35,230 nt of DNA, taken from positions 1 through 35,230 of the forward strand of contig CAJVYK010000002.1 in assembly GCA_913009865.1 (NCBI GenBank). The letters run 5' to 3'. The notes under the pieces were generated by a model. The model ran no database searches and had not been told where the DNA came from. It worked only from the letters and a program-made list of their open reading frames with translations. Source of the DNA: an uncultured bacterium (GTDB lineage: Bacteria; Planctomycetota; Phycisphaerae; Sedimentisphaerales; Anaerobacaceae). The translations under genes and the position numbers were made by a program. Positions 17,729-26,820 of the stretch are shown here, piece after piece (position 1 is the first letter of the stretch; every line of letters starts with the position of its first letter).

Positions 17729-18072
17729 AAAGACCGTTTCAAGCCACTTAACATCTTTGACAGGTCTGTTAGGTCATTTTTAAAGTTAATAAATGCTTTC
17801 TGGTTTACATAACATTGTTTGAGTGATATCTGCAGCACTGTAACGCACTCAAAAACTGAACCCCTTGCCATATCTATGAAACGACTGAAGTCTTTTTTGC
17901 TTCGAGCCGATCCTTCCGAGATATTCAATGCTATGGAAACTGCGGCTCTCCTCAATTGGCTTATTAAGCCGAACAATTCATCTTTTGGGAAAGTCTTTGT
18001 TAGTAAATAAATGCTATTAGCCAAATCAATCGCCTTATTATAAACATCGAGGTCTTCAAAATTAAATCCCAT
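17719..18072 (-). CDS. Four-helix-bundle protein (S23 / 23S rRNA intervening-sequence family)
   Basis: FEDLDVYNKAIDLANSIYLLTKTFPKDELFGLISQLRRAAVSIALNISEGSARSKKDFSRFIDMARGSVFECVTVLQIS: characteristic QLRRAAVSIxLNIxEG motif. Confidence 0.92.
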   Translation of the reverse strand: MGFNFEDLDVYNKAIDLANSIYLLTKTFPKDELFGLISQLRRAAVSIALNISEGSARSKKDFSRFIDMARGSVFECVTVLQISLKQCYVNQKAFINFKNDLTDLSKMLSGLKRSLNR

Positions 18073-18086
18073 TGAGTCGTCTTTCT

Positions 18087-18117
18087 ATGAACAACGAACA
18101 ACGAACAATGAACAATT
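18087..18117. repeat. 7-nt array (ATGAACA family, inverted relative to 17694-17728)
   Basis: ATGAACA|ACGAACA|ACGAACA|ATGAACA|ATT. Confidence 0.9.
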
Positions 18118-18119
18118 CG

Positions 18120-18887
18120 TTAAAATCTCATTACTTTCTGATATACGGCTATACAGGGGTATTTGCCGCCGTTGATTGGCGGCGGAACCACCCATACCGC
18201 ATCGGAGCCGCTGCCATCGGAATCCCACCAGGGCCTATCAAGCACAATCGTCTCAGGGTTGTCGGCGTCCCTCTCTAACACCCGATAAATATGGCCGGTC
18301 TTATTATCCACTATCGTATAGCCGTCATTGATGAACGTTCTCTCATCGATACCATCAGTTGGGTAAATATCGTTTATTAAAAGCTTATCGGCATTGGAAG
18401 TCGTCGAGACACGGACCCAAACCGGCACCGGATATAAAGCTGTATCCATAAGCTGGCCGGTAGTTGGGTGCCGGTCCCAATATGTTCTGCCGGCTCCTAT
18501 CCTTCTGCTGACGAAAACCGTCACCTGCACATCAGACCAACCTACTCGCCTGCACAGAGCCGACCAGTAGTATTGCTTCTGGGCAGGGTTCGTATTTGTC
18601 GATGGATATGCAAACTCATCCGGATTAATTAGCGACACATCATTGAAATCAACACTGTCAGTTATTGGAACCGTTGACAGCAATGCCAGGTTAACGCCAT
18701 ACAGCCGTATTTTTGCAAAGGCCTCATCTGCAATTACCGCTGCTTCGGTTCGCTCGGCGGCGGTTGTCGTGAAATAGATACTCACGGGGAATACGCCGGC
18801 TATAAAAATCATCCCGACTGCGAGTATACCGACAGCCATCAGCACTTCGGTAAGTGAAAAACCTGTATTTTTTAGTTTATAATTCAT
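18120..18887 (-). CDS. Prepilin-type N-terminal cleavage/methylation protein (GspI-like)
   Basis: MNYKLKNTGFSLTEVLMAVGILAVGMIFIAGVFPV. Internal ATG 18887 preferred over 18956. Confidence 0.82.
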   Translation of the reverse strand: MNYKLKNTGFSLTEVLMAVGILAVGMIFIAGVFPVSIYFTTTAAERTEAAVIADEAFAKIRLYGVNLALLSTVPITDSVDFNDVSLINPDEFAYPSTNTNPAQKQYYWSALCRRVGWSDVQVTVFVSRRIGAGRTYWDRHPTTGQLMDTALYPVPVWVRVSTTSNADKLLINDIYPTDGIDERTFINDGYTIVDNKTGHIYRVLERDADNPETIVLDRPWWDSDGSGSDAVWVVPPPINGGKYPCIAVYQKVMRF

Positions 18888-19627
18888 CTTTTTATTATTG
18901 TCCCGGTGTACGGGTTTATATAGATAACTTCCAGACCACTTAGATAATCCAACCATCTTCTGTCTATGTCTATCTTGCCAAACTGGACTTTATCATAGAT
19001 AACGAAGCTGTTTCGGCTCGCCTCTTTCTGATAAGAGGGTGATGCGATGAAGAAATCATCTTCAAACATTGGCTTTATGGGTGAGGTCGGGTCATTAAAA
19101 ACTCTATCATAAATATTTTTTCTAAGGACCTGAACATAGTGAATCACCAGCTTGCCGGATGGCGAAAATATAATCGAGAAGGTGGTAGTGTCCTTAACTT
19201 GTGAATCAGTATTGATTAAACTATTGTCATTAATAACTTGGGCTGTGGAACCTAATCTTAAATCCATTACTCCGATTGACTCTGGCAGCTTTATTGGCTG
19301 AATACCTTCAACTGTGCGAAACCCATAAACCACTCGAAATCCACTGGAGTCGTAAAGATTTGGGTCATTCACGATGAAAATCATATATTGATTACCAGCC
19401 AAATCCTCTTGGAATCTGATGCCGGCGTATCTTTGTTCTTTGGCGGCTATGGCACGTGCGGAAGCGAGGGCGGCGCTTATCATAGCCCTTGTGCCGCCTG
19501 ATGTAGCCATCGAGTTAAAGAGCGTACGAATAGCCGGCAGTCCCAGGCCGGTAAGCAGTGCCACCGCAGCGACAACAACTACCATTTCCGTCAGCGTAAG
19601 ACCGGATTGTCTGGGTTTTGCTTTCAT
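18884..19627 (-). CDS. Prepilin-type protein (GspH-like)
   Basis: RQSGLTLTEMVVVVAAVALLTGLGLPAIRTLF. Confidence 0.82.
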   Translation of the reverse strand: MKAKPRQSGLTLTEMVVVVAAVALLTGLGLPAIRTLFNSMATSGGTRAMISAALASARAIAAKEQRYAGIRFQEDLAGNQYMIFIVNDPNLYDSSGFRVVYGFRTVEGIQPIKLPESIGVMDLRLGSTAQVINDNSLINTDSQVKDTTTFSIIFSPSGKLVIHYVQVLRKNIYDRVFNDPTSPIKPMFEDDFFIASPSYQKEASRNSFVIYDKVQFGKIDIDRRWLDYLSGLEVIYINPYTGTIIKR

Positions 19628-19637
19628 TTTTTTTTGC

Positions 19638-19663
19638 CACTAAGACACCAAGACACTAAGGCA
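19638..19663. repeat. 8-nt array (CACYAAGR) with GCCAC lead
   Basis: CACTAAGA|CACCAAGA|CACTAAGG|CA in the gap between the GspH-like and GspG-like genes. Confidence 0.85.
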
Positions 19664-19692
19664 TTATTCTTTGTGACTTCGTGCCTAACTTT

Positions 19693-20358
19693 TTATCTAC
19701 TGCTTATATCATCGATAGTGCCGAACCTTCTGTCCGGCCCAGCCGAGGTTATTACAGGAAAAGTCCTTTTGCCTTCATTTCTCAAGGTGAGGTTAGTTTC
19801 CCATTCGTTATAATAGTCATACCGCAGCGTTATGCCCCACGGGTCGATTATTCTCAAAAGCGGATAAACTTTACTACCAACGGTAATACTCATTTCTCTG
19901 CCATCGGAACCTATATTGGTTATCAGCGAGCTGTCGATTTTATCCAGTGTCTTTCGGCTTTGCGGCACTCTGCTCAGGAAGAAATACATCACCTCGCTTC
20001 CTGAATACTTCGGGTCGTGGCTGCCGGCAAGAGGGTCAATTGAGACTGTCGCACCCAATGCGCTTCCCAATGTTGTCTCAAGGTCAGGATTAGGGAGACC
20101 ACTGAAAGGGTAATTATTACAGTCCAACGGAAAATCGAGGTTAGTGTAATCTGAGGATTGATAGTTATACCCGTAATCGCCGAATTGTTCGAGGGCGGCG
20201 GTAAGGATTGCGATAGTGCTTTCGGTAAGCCGTTCTCTGCTCTGATTATCAGTGCGGGTGGCTACACGGATTACCATTGAGACCAGCAGTGCGATTATAG
20301 CTACAACAACAACCATCTCGATAAGTGTTACGCCGGCTTTGTATTTGCAGCTTTTCAT
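19693..20358 (-). CDS. Prepilin-type protein (GspG/H-like pseudopilin)
   Basis: KAGVTLIEMVVVVAIIALLVSMVIRVATR plus DPWGITLRYDYYN and TSAGPDRRFGTIDDI C-terminal features. Confidence 0.83.
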   Translation of the reverse strand: MKSCKYKAGVTLIEMVVVVAIIALLVSMVIRVATRTDNQSRERLTESTIAILTAALEQFGDYGYNYQSSDYTNLDFPLDCNNYPFSGLPNPDLETTLGSALGATVSIDPLAGSHDPKYSGSEVMYFFLSRVPQSRKTLDKIDSSLITNIGSDGREMSITVGSKVYPLLRIIDPWGITLRYDYYNEWETNLTLRNEGKRTFPVITSAGPDRRFGTIDDISSR

Positions 20359-20375
20359 AGTTTCGGCCTTACTTT

Positions 20376-20435
20376 TTTAGCCACTGATACCACAGATTAA
20401 CAAAGAGTGTAAAGTGCCTAAAAATGCCTAAAGTT
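20376..20435. repeat. About 10-nt array with TTAGCCAC lead
   Basis: TTTAGCCACTGATACCACAGATTAACAAAGAGTG, then TAAAGTGCC|TAAAAATGCC|TAAAG. Confidence 0.6.
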
Positions 20436-20476
20436 TTCAACTTTTAACTTTAGCTCACTTTAGCTTACTCCTCTTC

Positions 20477-21352
20477 TTAATTTCCAAAGTTAGTAATATC
20501 GTCGCTTGTTCCGTATAGCCCGTCCGCTCCGGCTGAAATCAATATGTACGAATCAGCCCTGTAGGGCCAGGGCCTGGCCGTTACTTTCGGGTCTGTTATA
20601 TAATCGTAGAAGTTCTGATACATAACGCCAAGTCTGAGTGGATGTTCCTCGCCGTCTGTCATTCTTCCCAGGGCTATGAGGGCTCTATTATCATAATAAT
20701 TGTAAATCCGGTATTTTGGATCGACGCCTTCTATTGTGTTCTTGGAAGTATTTGCCCTGTAATAAAGAATCGGCGTACCTGCCTTGACAGTTTTTCCTCC
20801 AACCGTTATTTTCTTTGCCCCGAATGAATCGCAGAGTACAAATCTATCAGGATTCAATGGTGCGGAGTTATTAAACAATCCGTACGGATCTTGCGGCCTA
20901 AGCGAATTATCACCCAGTCTAAAAGCATTGGCTGTTGCAACATCCAGATAAGGCCCTACTCTTTCGTTCAAACTGACATCGCCTGGGTTTGGCGGGTCGT
21001 ATGTCCCCTGGCCACCACCTGCATCCAGCCCGTCTGCCCTCCATACTGATTGCGGATGAAATCCCAATAAATCCCAGCCCAAAAGGGCTTCAGTAAGTTT
21101 TTGTGCACCGCAGTAGGGTTGGTTTGTTTGGTCTCGCGGCCCGGACGGCGGATAATCACCGTAATCGCTCCGAAAGGCCATCAATGCCTGGTCTATGGCG
21201 GCAAGCTGGGCCTTTTGCTTCGTTTCTCTTGCAATATTGCGCACCATAGTCAGAGACGGTATCAGTATTCCTGCCAGCAGGGCGATTATCGCAAGAACCG
21301 TTAATAACTCCACGAGCGTAAAGCCGTATTTTTTACATTTCATAGCCATCAC
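20477..21352 (-). CDS. Prepilin-type protein (GspG-like, paralogue 1)
   Basis: YGFTLVELLTVLAIIALLAGILIPSLTMVR...; C-terminus YILISAGADGLYGTSDDITNFGN. Confidence 0.85.
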   Translation of the reverse strand: MMAMKCKKYGFTLVELLTVLAIIALLAGILIPSLTMVRNIARETKQKAQLAAIDQALMAFRSDYGDYPPSGPRDQTNQPYCGAQKLTEALLGWDLLGFHPQSVWRADGLDAGGGQGTYDPPNPGDVSLNERVGPYLDVATANAFRLGDNSLRPQDPYGLFNNSAPLNPDRFVLCDSFGAKKITVGGKTVKAGTPILYYRANTSKNTIEGVDPKYRIYNYYDNRALIALGRMTDGEEHPLRLGVMYQNFYDYITDPKVTARPWPYRADSYILISAGADGLYGTSDDITNFGN

Positions 21353-21394
21353 CTTCTATCCTGCAAGTGGTTATTTTTTTCCTTTTCATTTTTT

Positions 21395-21421
21395 CTCTGT
21401 GCTCTCTGTGTCCTCTGTGGC
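21395..21421. repeat. 9-nt array (CTCTGTGNN) with reverse lead GTGGCTAAA
   Basis: CTCTGTGCT|CTCTGTGTC|CTCTGTGGC|TAAATTTTTTT. Confidence 0.85.
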
Positions 21422-21473
21422 TAAATTTTTTTGTGCCTTTTCTGCGCAGCACGCCTTACGGCGGTGGCCGATT

Positions 21474-22406
21474 TTACTGGAGCCATTCGTCGGCCAATAT
21501 GGCGATATCGTTATAGTCGGCTGCTCCTGCCCGCCAGTCCTGGGCAAGAATTGCAAAGTCAATAAAATTGACGATACCATCGTAATTAAGGTCTGTGGCC
21601 AGTAAGTTACTATCCTGCCCATAGCTATCGGACATCCAGCTATCGGCAAGAACTGCGAAGTCATTAAAATTGACAGTATTGTCGGTGTCCCGGAACAAAT
21701 CATATTTTTCAGCCGGACTTTCAACCAGCCATTGGCCTGCCAGCATTTCCAAATCGAACCAGTCAACATAACAGTCACGGTTAATATCTCCCGGCAAAAA
21801 CCCGAAACCCTCGCAATAAGTATCGAACCGGACAAAATCCCATTGTGTTCGGTAATCGATATATGATGTTTCGCTCACATTTGCTCTTATACCCAATGCC
21901 AATGTGTGTGGACTTGCATCATATATTCCATTAACATCGACAGTTTGGTCAAAGTACTCATCTCTTACATCTGAGCCAACGCTGTTTGACTTCCAGACCA
22001 CCGCTCCGTCAATCAGTATAACCGCTGTGCGTTTCGCCGGATCCCATGGGTCGCCGTATGTAGTGTCCAGTTTTAGGTCAAAGATAATTTGATTAACGTC
22101 TGCCAGATATACCTGCTGAGAAATGGTTGCCGTCTCACCGGCGGCAAATGTTTCGTACGCATTTGTGTAAAGATTCAAATAGTAGTCGCCGTGAGTAGCC
22201 CAATCTGCATATACCGACCCGCTGAATCCGCTTGACGGCATATTAACATCATCCCAGCCGTGAGGTATTTCTGCCGTGATATCTGCTATCGTAGTGCCGT
22301 CATCTTCGAAACTGCCGTTTACAACCACGCTAACGCCGGCCTTTGTTTTATTTGCTAACAGCATCATAATCATCACCACTGCAAGAACTGTTTTTTCCTT
22401 CATCAT
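21474..22406 (-). CDS. Secreted protein with C-terminal dockerin-like repeats
   Basis: Signal peptide; NGSFEDDGTTIADITAEIPHGWDDV N-terminal module; GDINRDCYVDWFDLEMLAGQWL, FRDTDNTVNFNDFAVLADSWM, TDLNYDGIVNFIDFAILAQDW repeats. Confidence 0.8.
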   Translation of the reverse strand: MMKEKTVLAVVMIMMLLANKTKAGVSVVVNGSFEDDGTTIADITAEIPHGWDDVNMPSSGFSGSVYADWATHGDYYLNLYTNAYETFAAGETATISQQVYLADVNQIIFDLKLDTTYGDPWDPAKRTAVILIDGAVVWKSNSVGSDVRDEYFDQTVDVNGIYDASPHTLALGIRANVSETSYIDYRTQWDFVRFDTYCEGFGFLPGDINRDCYVDWFDLEMLAGQWLVESPAEKYDLFRDTDNTVNFNDFAVLADSWMSDSYGQDSNLLATDLNYDGIVNFIDFAILAQDWRAGAADYNDIAILADEWLQ

Positions 22407-22439
22407 CTCCGTCCTTTAAGTAATCATTAAAACGCCCGG

Positions 22440-23369
22440 CTAATTTCCGAAATTGAATACATCGTCATCCGTACCGTACAGACCGTCATATCCGGCGGAA
22501 ATCAGGATATATGAATCTGACCGGCAAGGTCTTTCCATCGCACTAATCTTCTTGTTCCTCGTCTTTTCATAAAATATGCCGGGGTCTGTCGCAACATTGT
22601 CAGGTGTGAGGCCACCAAACGAACTCATAGGATGGTCAAACACGCTTAAAATATTCCATGGCAGACCGAGGTCAATAAGGTCCAGGTTGTCATCGCAATT
22701 GTAGATGTTCGTTGAGTTATCTGCTGAGTATTTATGTAAGGTTTTTGATGTATCTGCCCTGTAGTAGAGTATGGGCATACCGACTTTTTTCCCTGTGGTT
22801 CTGTTTCTTACGCGTGGATACTCATCGCATAAAACAACTCCTCCGTTCGGGTCAGTATTGAAGGTCAGGAAGTTACCCGGGCCGTACAAATCGTACAGTG
22901 TATTTAAGTTGGCCCCTTCGACCGGCAGATACGGCCCTTTTCTGCTTCTCAGGTTCGCTGCATGAACGGGGTCTGTTTGCGGATTAAAAGGGCTGGGATA
23001 CAGGTCATCGTACGGTGGGGTAAGAGCGGGATTTATACCGTCGGCCCTGAAAAGTGAATCCGGGTTAAACCCTAACAAGTCCTGGCCCACCATAGCTTCG
23101 GCAAGCTTCATAGCGCCGGGATACTGTGCACCCGTTGAATCCCATTGGCCTGACGGCGGATAGCCCTCGAACTCGCTATTGAAAAGCTGCATTGCAGCGT
23201 CGATGCTGTGGAACTGGGCATTTTGCTTTACTCTTTTGGCGTATCTCCTGACCATATTCAGAGCCGGCACAAGCAGACTGAAGAGAATCACAATGATACT
23301 CATAACGGTCAGCAGCTCTACAATGGTAAATGCCGCTTTTTTGTTGGATTGTTTGACGATTGATTTCAT
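22440..23369 (-). CDS. Prepilin-type protein (GspG-like, paralogue 2)
   Basis: AAFTIVELLTVMSIIVILFSLLVPALNMVRRYAKRVKQNAQFHSIDAAMQLFNSEFEGYPPSG; C-terminus YILISAGYDGLYGTDDDVFNFGN, paralogous to 20477-21352. Confidence 0.85.
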   Translation of the reverse strand: MKSIVKQSNKKAAFTIVELLTVMSIIVILFSLLVPALNMVRRYAKRVKQNAQFHSIDAAMQLFNSEFEGYPPSGQWDSTGAQYPGAMKLAEAMVGQDLLGFNPDSLFRADGINPALTPPYDDLYPSPFNPQTDPVHAANLRSRKGPYLPVEGANLNTLYDLYGPGNFLTFNTDPNGGVVLCDEYPRVRNRTTGKKVGMPILYYRADTSKTLHKYSADNSTNIYNCDDNLDLIDLGLPWNILSVFDHPMSSFGGLTPDNVATDPGIFYEKTRNKKISAMERPCRSDSYILISAGYDGLYGTDDDVFNFGN

Positions 23370-23423
23370 TTCTTTCTCCTTGAATAGAATAAAAGTTAAT
23401 TAGCCGTTCTATTTATTTGGTTT

Positions 23424-24677
23424 TTATCCGGTAGTGCTTAAGCCCGTGATAACTTGTATCATCGGCAAAAATACCGCCAAAACGATGGTCATAACGATAC
23501 CGCCGAGCACCAGAATCATAATTGGCTCAAGCAGCGACATTAACGAGGCAACCAGCACATCAACCTGCTCATCGTAGTTGTCGGCTACTTTAGAAAGCAT
23601 TTTGTCCAGGTCGCCTGTTTCCTCGCCTACGGCAACCATATTGGTAACAATTAAGTCAACGGTTTTGGACTGTTTTAACGGCCCGGCAAAACTCTCACCC
23701 TGTCTGATGGAATTGTGAACATTGTTGAGCATATTGGAAAAAACTTCGTTTCCTGCTGTCTCGCTCGAAGTCTTAATGGCATCCAGGATAGGCACTCCGG
23801 CGCCAATCAATGTTCCCAGTGTTCTTGTCCACCGTGTAACAGCTATCTTGCTGCTAAGCGGGCCGATTATCGGCACTTTCAACTTGATGGTATCCAGAAC
23901 CAATCTGCCGGCGCGAAACCGCCTTATAGTTCTGAGCAGAAAAATTACCGCAAACGGTATGCCCAGCAGAACGGCCCATCCGTAGTCGTATGCAATCCAG
24001 TCGCTTATTCCGAGCACCGTAGTTGTTACCGGATTCAATTTGCCTTCTATCATTTCCTCAAGCACAGTCTTAAATTGTGGTATTACGAATTTCATCAGCA
24101 ACAAAAGAATAACGAAAGCAGCGCCCAAAACTACTATTGGATAAACCATTGCACTTTTAACTCTGGACTTGAGCTTCTGGGCTTTCTCCATAAATTCAGC
24201 TATACGCGACAGAATCAGGTCCAGCACGCCGCCGGTCTCGCCGGCTGCCACCATATTGACAAACAGCCGGTCAAAAGCCTTGGGAAATCTGCCCAGTGCT
24301 TCCGAGAGTGTCGAGCCGCCTTCGATATCATCAGCTACGTAACCAACAACCTTCTTGAATGTTCCTGCCTTTTGCTGTTCCTCAAGAATCCTAAGCGAAC
24401 GCAATATGGGCAGTCCAGCGTCCTGCAATGTGGAAAGTTGTCTTGCGAACTGGGTTATTAGTTTGACTTTGACCTTGCCGCCGGCGCCTCGCCTGGATTT
24501 TGGCCTTGCAGTCGCTCTTGTCGTCGCTTTTTTCCCTGCACCGTGTACACTGACCTTGGTGGGGAAATAACCCATATTTCGTATCTTGCTTATGGCTTCT
24601 TTTTGACTCAGGGCCTCTATTTCATCTTTTATTCCCACACCCTGTGAGTCCAGAGCTTCATATTTGAAAACAGGCAT
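23424..24677 (-). CDS. gspF: Type II secretion system inner-membrane protein F
   Basis: FARQLSTLQDAGLPILRSLRIL, FVNMVAAGETGGVLDLILSRIAEFMEKAQKLKSRVKSAMVYPIVV, duplicated GspF domains. Confidence 0.93.
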   Translation of the reverse strand: MPVFKYEALDSQGVGIKDEIEALSQKEAISKIRNMGYFPTKVSVHGAGKKATTRATARPKSRRGAGGKVKVKLITQFARQLSTLQDAGLPILRSLRILEEQQKAGTFKKVVGYVADDIEGGSTLSEALGRFPKAFDRLFVNMVAAGETGGVLDLILSRIAEFMEKAQKLKSRVKSAMVYPIVVLGAAFVILLLLMKFVIPQFKTVLEEMIEGKLNPVTTTVLGISDWIAYDYGWAVLLGIPFAVIFLLRTIRRFRAGRLVLDTIKLKVPIIGPLSSKIAVTRWTRTLGTLIGAGVPILDAIKTSSETAGNEVFSNMLNNVHNSIRQGESFAGPLKQSKTVDLIVTNMVAVGEETGDLDKMLSKVADNYDEQVDVLVASLMSLLEPIMILVLGGIVMTIVLAVFLPMIQVITGLSTTG

Positions 24678-24724
24678 CCCGGATACCTCCTTATGAGTTT
24701 GCGGTTATGGATTCATACCACAAA

Positions 24725-26485
24725 CTACATACCTTCTGAAATTGTTTCTTTTGCTACCTCTTCTATGGTGGTAATCCCATTATAGATTGCAACCATGCCG
24801 TTATAGCGCAACATCCTCATACCGGCTTTTTGGCCGGCCGTCCGCAAAACATTTGTCGAAGCGCGGTTCATAATCAGGTCCCGCATTTCGTCATTGAATA
24901 CCATAATCTCAAAAATAGCTATTCGCCCTTTATAACCGGTACTATTGCATTTGTCACAGCCTCGGCCGTAATAGAACTTCTTGCCTTTGACGTCCTCTGG
25001 CAGAAGTGCCAGTTCCATTAGCTGAGCTTCGCTTGGTTCAAATGGTGTTTTGCAATTTTCGCATATCTTTCTGACCAATCGTTGTGCAATAATACCTTCC
25101 AGCGTAGCGGTAAGTAGAAACGGCTCGACGCCCAGGTCTAAGAGCCGGGCTACCGAGCTTGGGGCATCGTTTGTGTGCAATGTGGTGAACACCAGGTGGC
25201 CTGTCAGGGAGGCCTGTGCCGCAATTTCTGCTGTTTCGAGGTCACGAATTTCACCAACCATTACGACATCGGGGTCCTGGCGCAAAATTGAGCGTAAGCA
25301 CCTTGCGAATGTCAGTCCAATATCCGTTTTCATTTGAACCTGAATAATACCGTCGATGTCATATTCTACCGGGTCTTCAGTGGTGATTAGTTTTGTTTCG
25401 ATGCTGTTAAGTTCGTTCAAGGCCGAGTAAAGGGTGGTAGTTTTGCCACATCCGGTGGGGCCGGTAACAATCACAATACCGTTAGGTTTGTGAATGAGCT
25501 GGTGGACTAATTTAAGGTCGTCTTTGCTCATCCCCAATGATTCCAAATTCAAGCTGACCTGGCTTCTGTCCAGAACTCGCAGTACGACACTTTCTCCGAA
25601 CATTGTGGGCAGGACGCTGACGCGCAAATCAATTGGATTGCCCTGGACGGTTAGTGATATTCGGCCGTCTTGGGGTAATCGTCTCTCAGCGATATCCAGG
25701 TTTGCCATAACTTTTATACGCGAGCTAAGCGCCGCAGCGATATGCTTTGGCGGAGGAATCATTTCGTAGAGTATGCCGTCAATGCGGTAGCGCATCTTGT
25801 ATTCATTTTCGAATGGTTCGAAATGGATATCTGAGGCCTTATCGCGAATTGCCTGCAGCAGAACCAGATTCAGCAGTTTTTTGACAGGATTTGACTCGGA
25901 TAGTTCCTTTAGTTCATCCAGGTCGATACTTTGATTTCTGCCCTCGTATTCTGCAAGAAAGCTGTCGTCTTGTATTTCGCTTATCAGCTCGTTGATGTTT
26001 TCTTCTTGTTGTGTCTCGTAATACTTGCTCAAAGCGTTTTCCAGCGCCGGCGGGTCGGTAATCTTGGCGGTAACTTTGAAGCCCATCAGTGTGCTTAAGT
26101 CGTCTGTTGCCCTGAAGTTATCAGGCTTGTCGAGTACAACTTTCAACTCGTTTTGTTCTTTATCATATTCGAGTGGTACGATGCGATATGTCTTTGCCAT
26201 TTGGGCCGGCACTTTCTCGACCACCTCGGGTGGGATATCGATGTCGTCCAGGTTTATGTATTCCATTCCCCGCTGGGCTGCCAGGGCAATCTGAAGTTGC
26301 TTTTCATCAATCAAGCCAAGCTCAAGAAATATCTGACCTATTTGTATAGCTCCGTGCCGCTGCTTCTGGATTTTAAGGCATTCGTGGACCTTCTCCCTAG
26401 TCAAAACGCCCATTTTTATGAGCACTCTGCCAAGGGTCCTGCTCCTTAATTGCTCTATAGGAGGGAAACTTTTTACCGCTTTCAT
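24725..26485 (-). CDS. gspE: GspE/PilB-family secretion ATPase with N-terminal MshEN-type domain
   Basis: Walker A TGPTGCGKTTTLYSALNELN; RQDPDVVMVGEIRDLETAEIAAQASLTGHLVFTTLHTNDA; tetracysteine CENCKTP...CDKCNSTGYKG. Confidence 0.94.
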   Translation of the reverse strand: MKAVKSFPPIEQLRSRTLGRVLIKMGVLTREKVHECLKIQKQRHGAIQIGQIFLELGLIDEKQLQIALAAQRGMEYINLDDIDIPPEVVEKVPAQMAKTYRIVPLEYDKEQNELKVVLDKPDNFRATDDLSTLMGFKVTAKITDPPALENALSKYYETQQEENINELISEIQDDSFLAEYEGRNQSIDLDELKELSESNPVKKLLNLVLLQAIRDKASDIHFEPFENEYKMRYRIDGILYEMIPPPKHIAAALSSRIKVMANLDIAERRLPQDGRISLTVQGNPIDLRVSVLPTMFGESVVLRVLDRSQVSLNLESLGMSKDDLKLVHQLIHKPNGIVIVTGPTGCGKTTTLYSALNELNSIETKLITTEDPVEYDIDGIIQVQMKTDIGLTFARCLRSILRQDPDVVMVGEIRDLETAEIAAQASLTGHLVFTTLHTNDAPSSVARLLDLGVEPFLLTATLEGIIAQRLVRKICENCKTPFEPSEAQLMELALLPEDVKGKKFYYGRGCDKCNSTGYKGRIAIFEIMVFNDEMRDLIMNRASTNVLRTAGQKAGMRMLRYNGMVAIYNGITTIEEVAKETISEGM

Positions 26486-26820
26486 TTTTCCATACCACCA
26501 ATTTAACCTAAATCAGTTCACAACCAGCCAGCTTACATTATACAACATTAAGACCTTTTCGGCAAATAAATTACATACTGGACACTTAGTTATTAAGACT
26601 GCAAAAAGGTGCCCATTTTAACCCTTTGATTACGGTGAGAAATACTTACATCAGAACCCCAAGTTTTTCAATCATAAGCGCAGGTAAACTCGGAAAGGGG
26701 GGTGAAAATGTGTAAAAATTTGGAAAATTTGCAAAAATTCACAGAGATTGGCAGGAAATATGCAAAAATAAATGCTTTTTGAGCAAGTTTTTCTCGGATA
26801 CACGCGCAAATGATTGAAAG

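Noticed and set aside
17719-18072. Diversity-generating retroelement based on the Avd-like four-helix-bundle protein
   Set aside because: No reverse transcriptase and no template/variable repeat pair with adenine-biased mismatches is visible in the window.
23715-24461. 248-aa plus-strand ORF
   Set aside because: Antisense shadow of gspF; no coherent domain.
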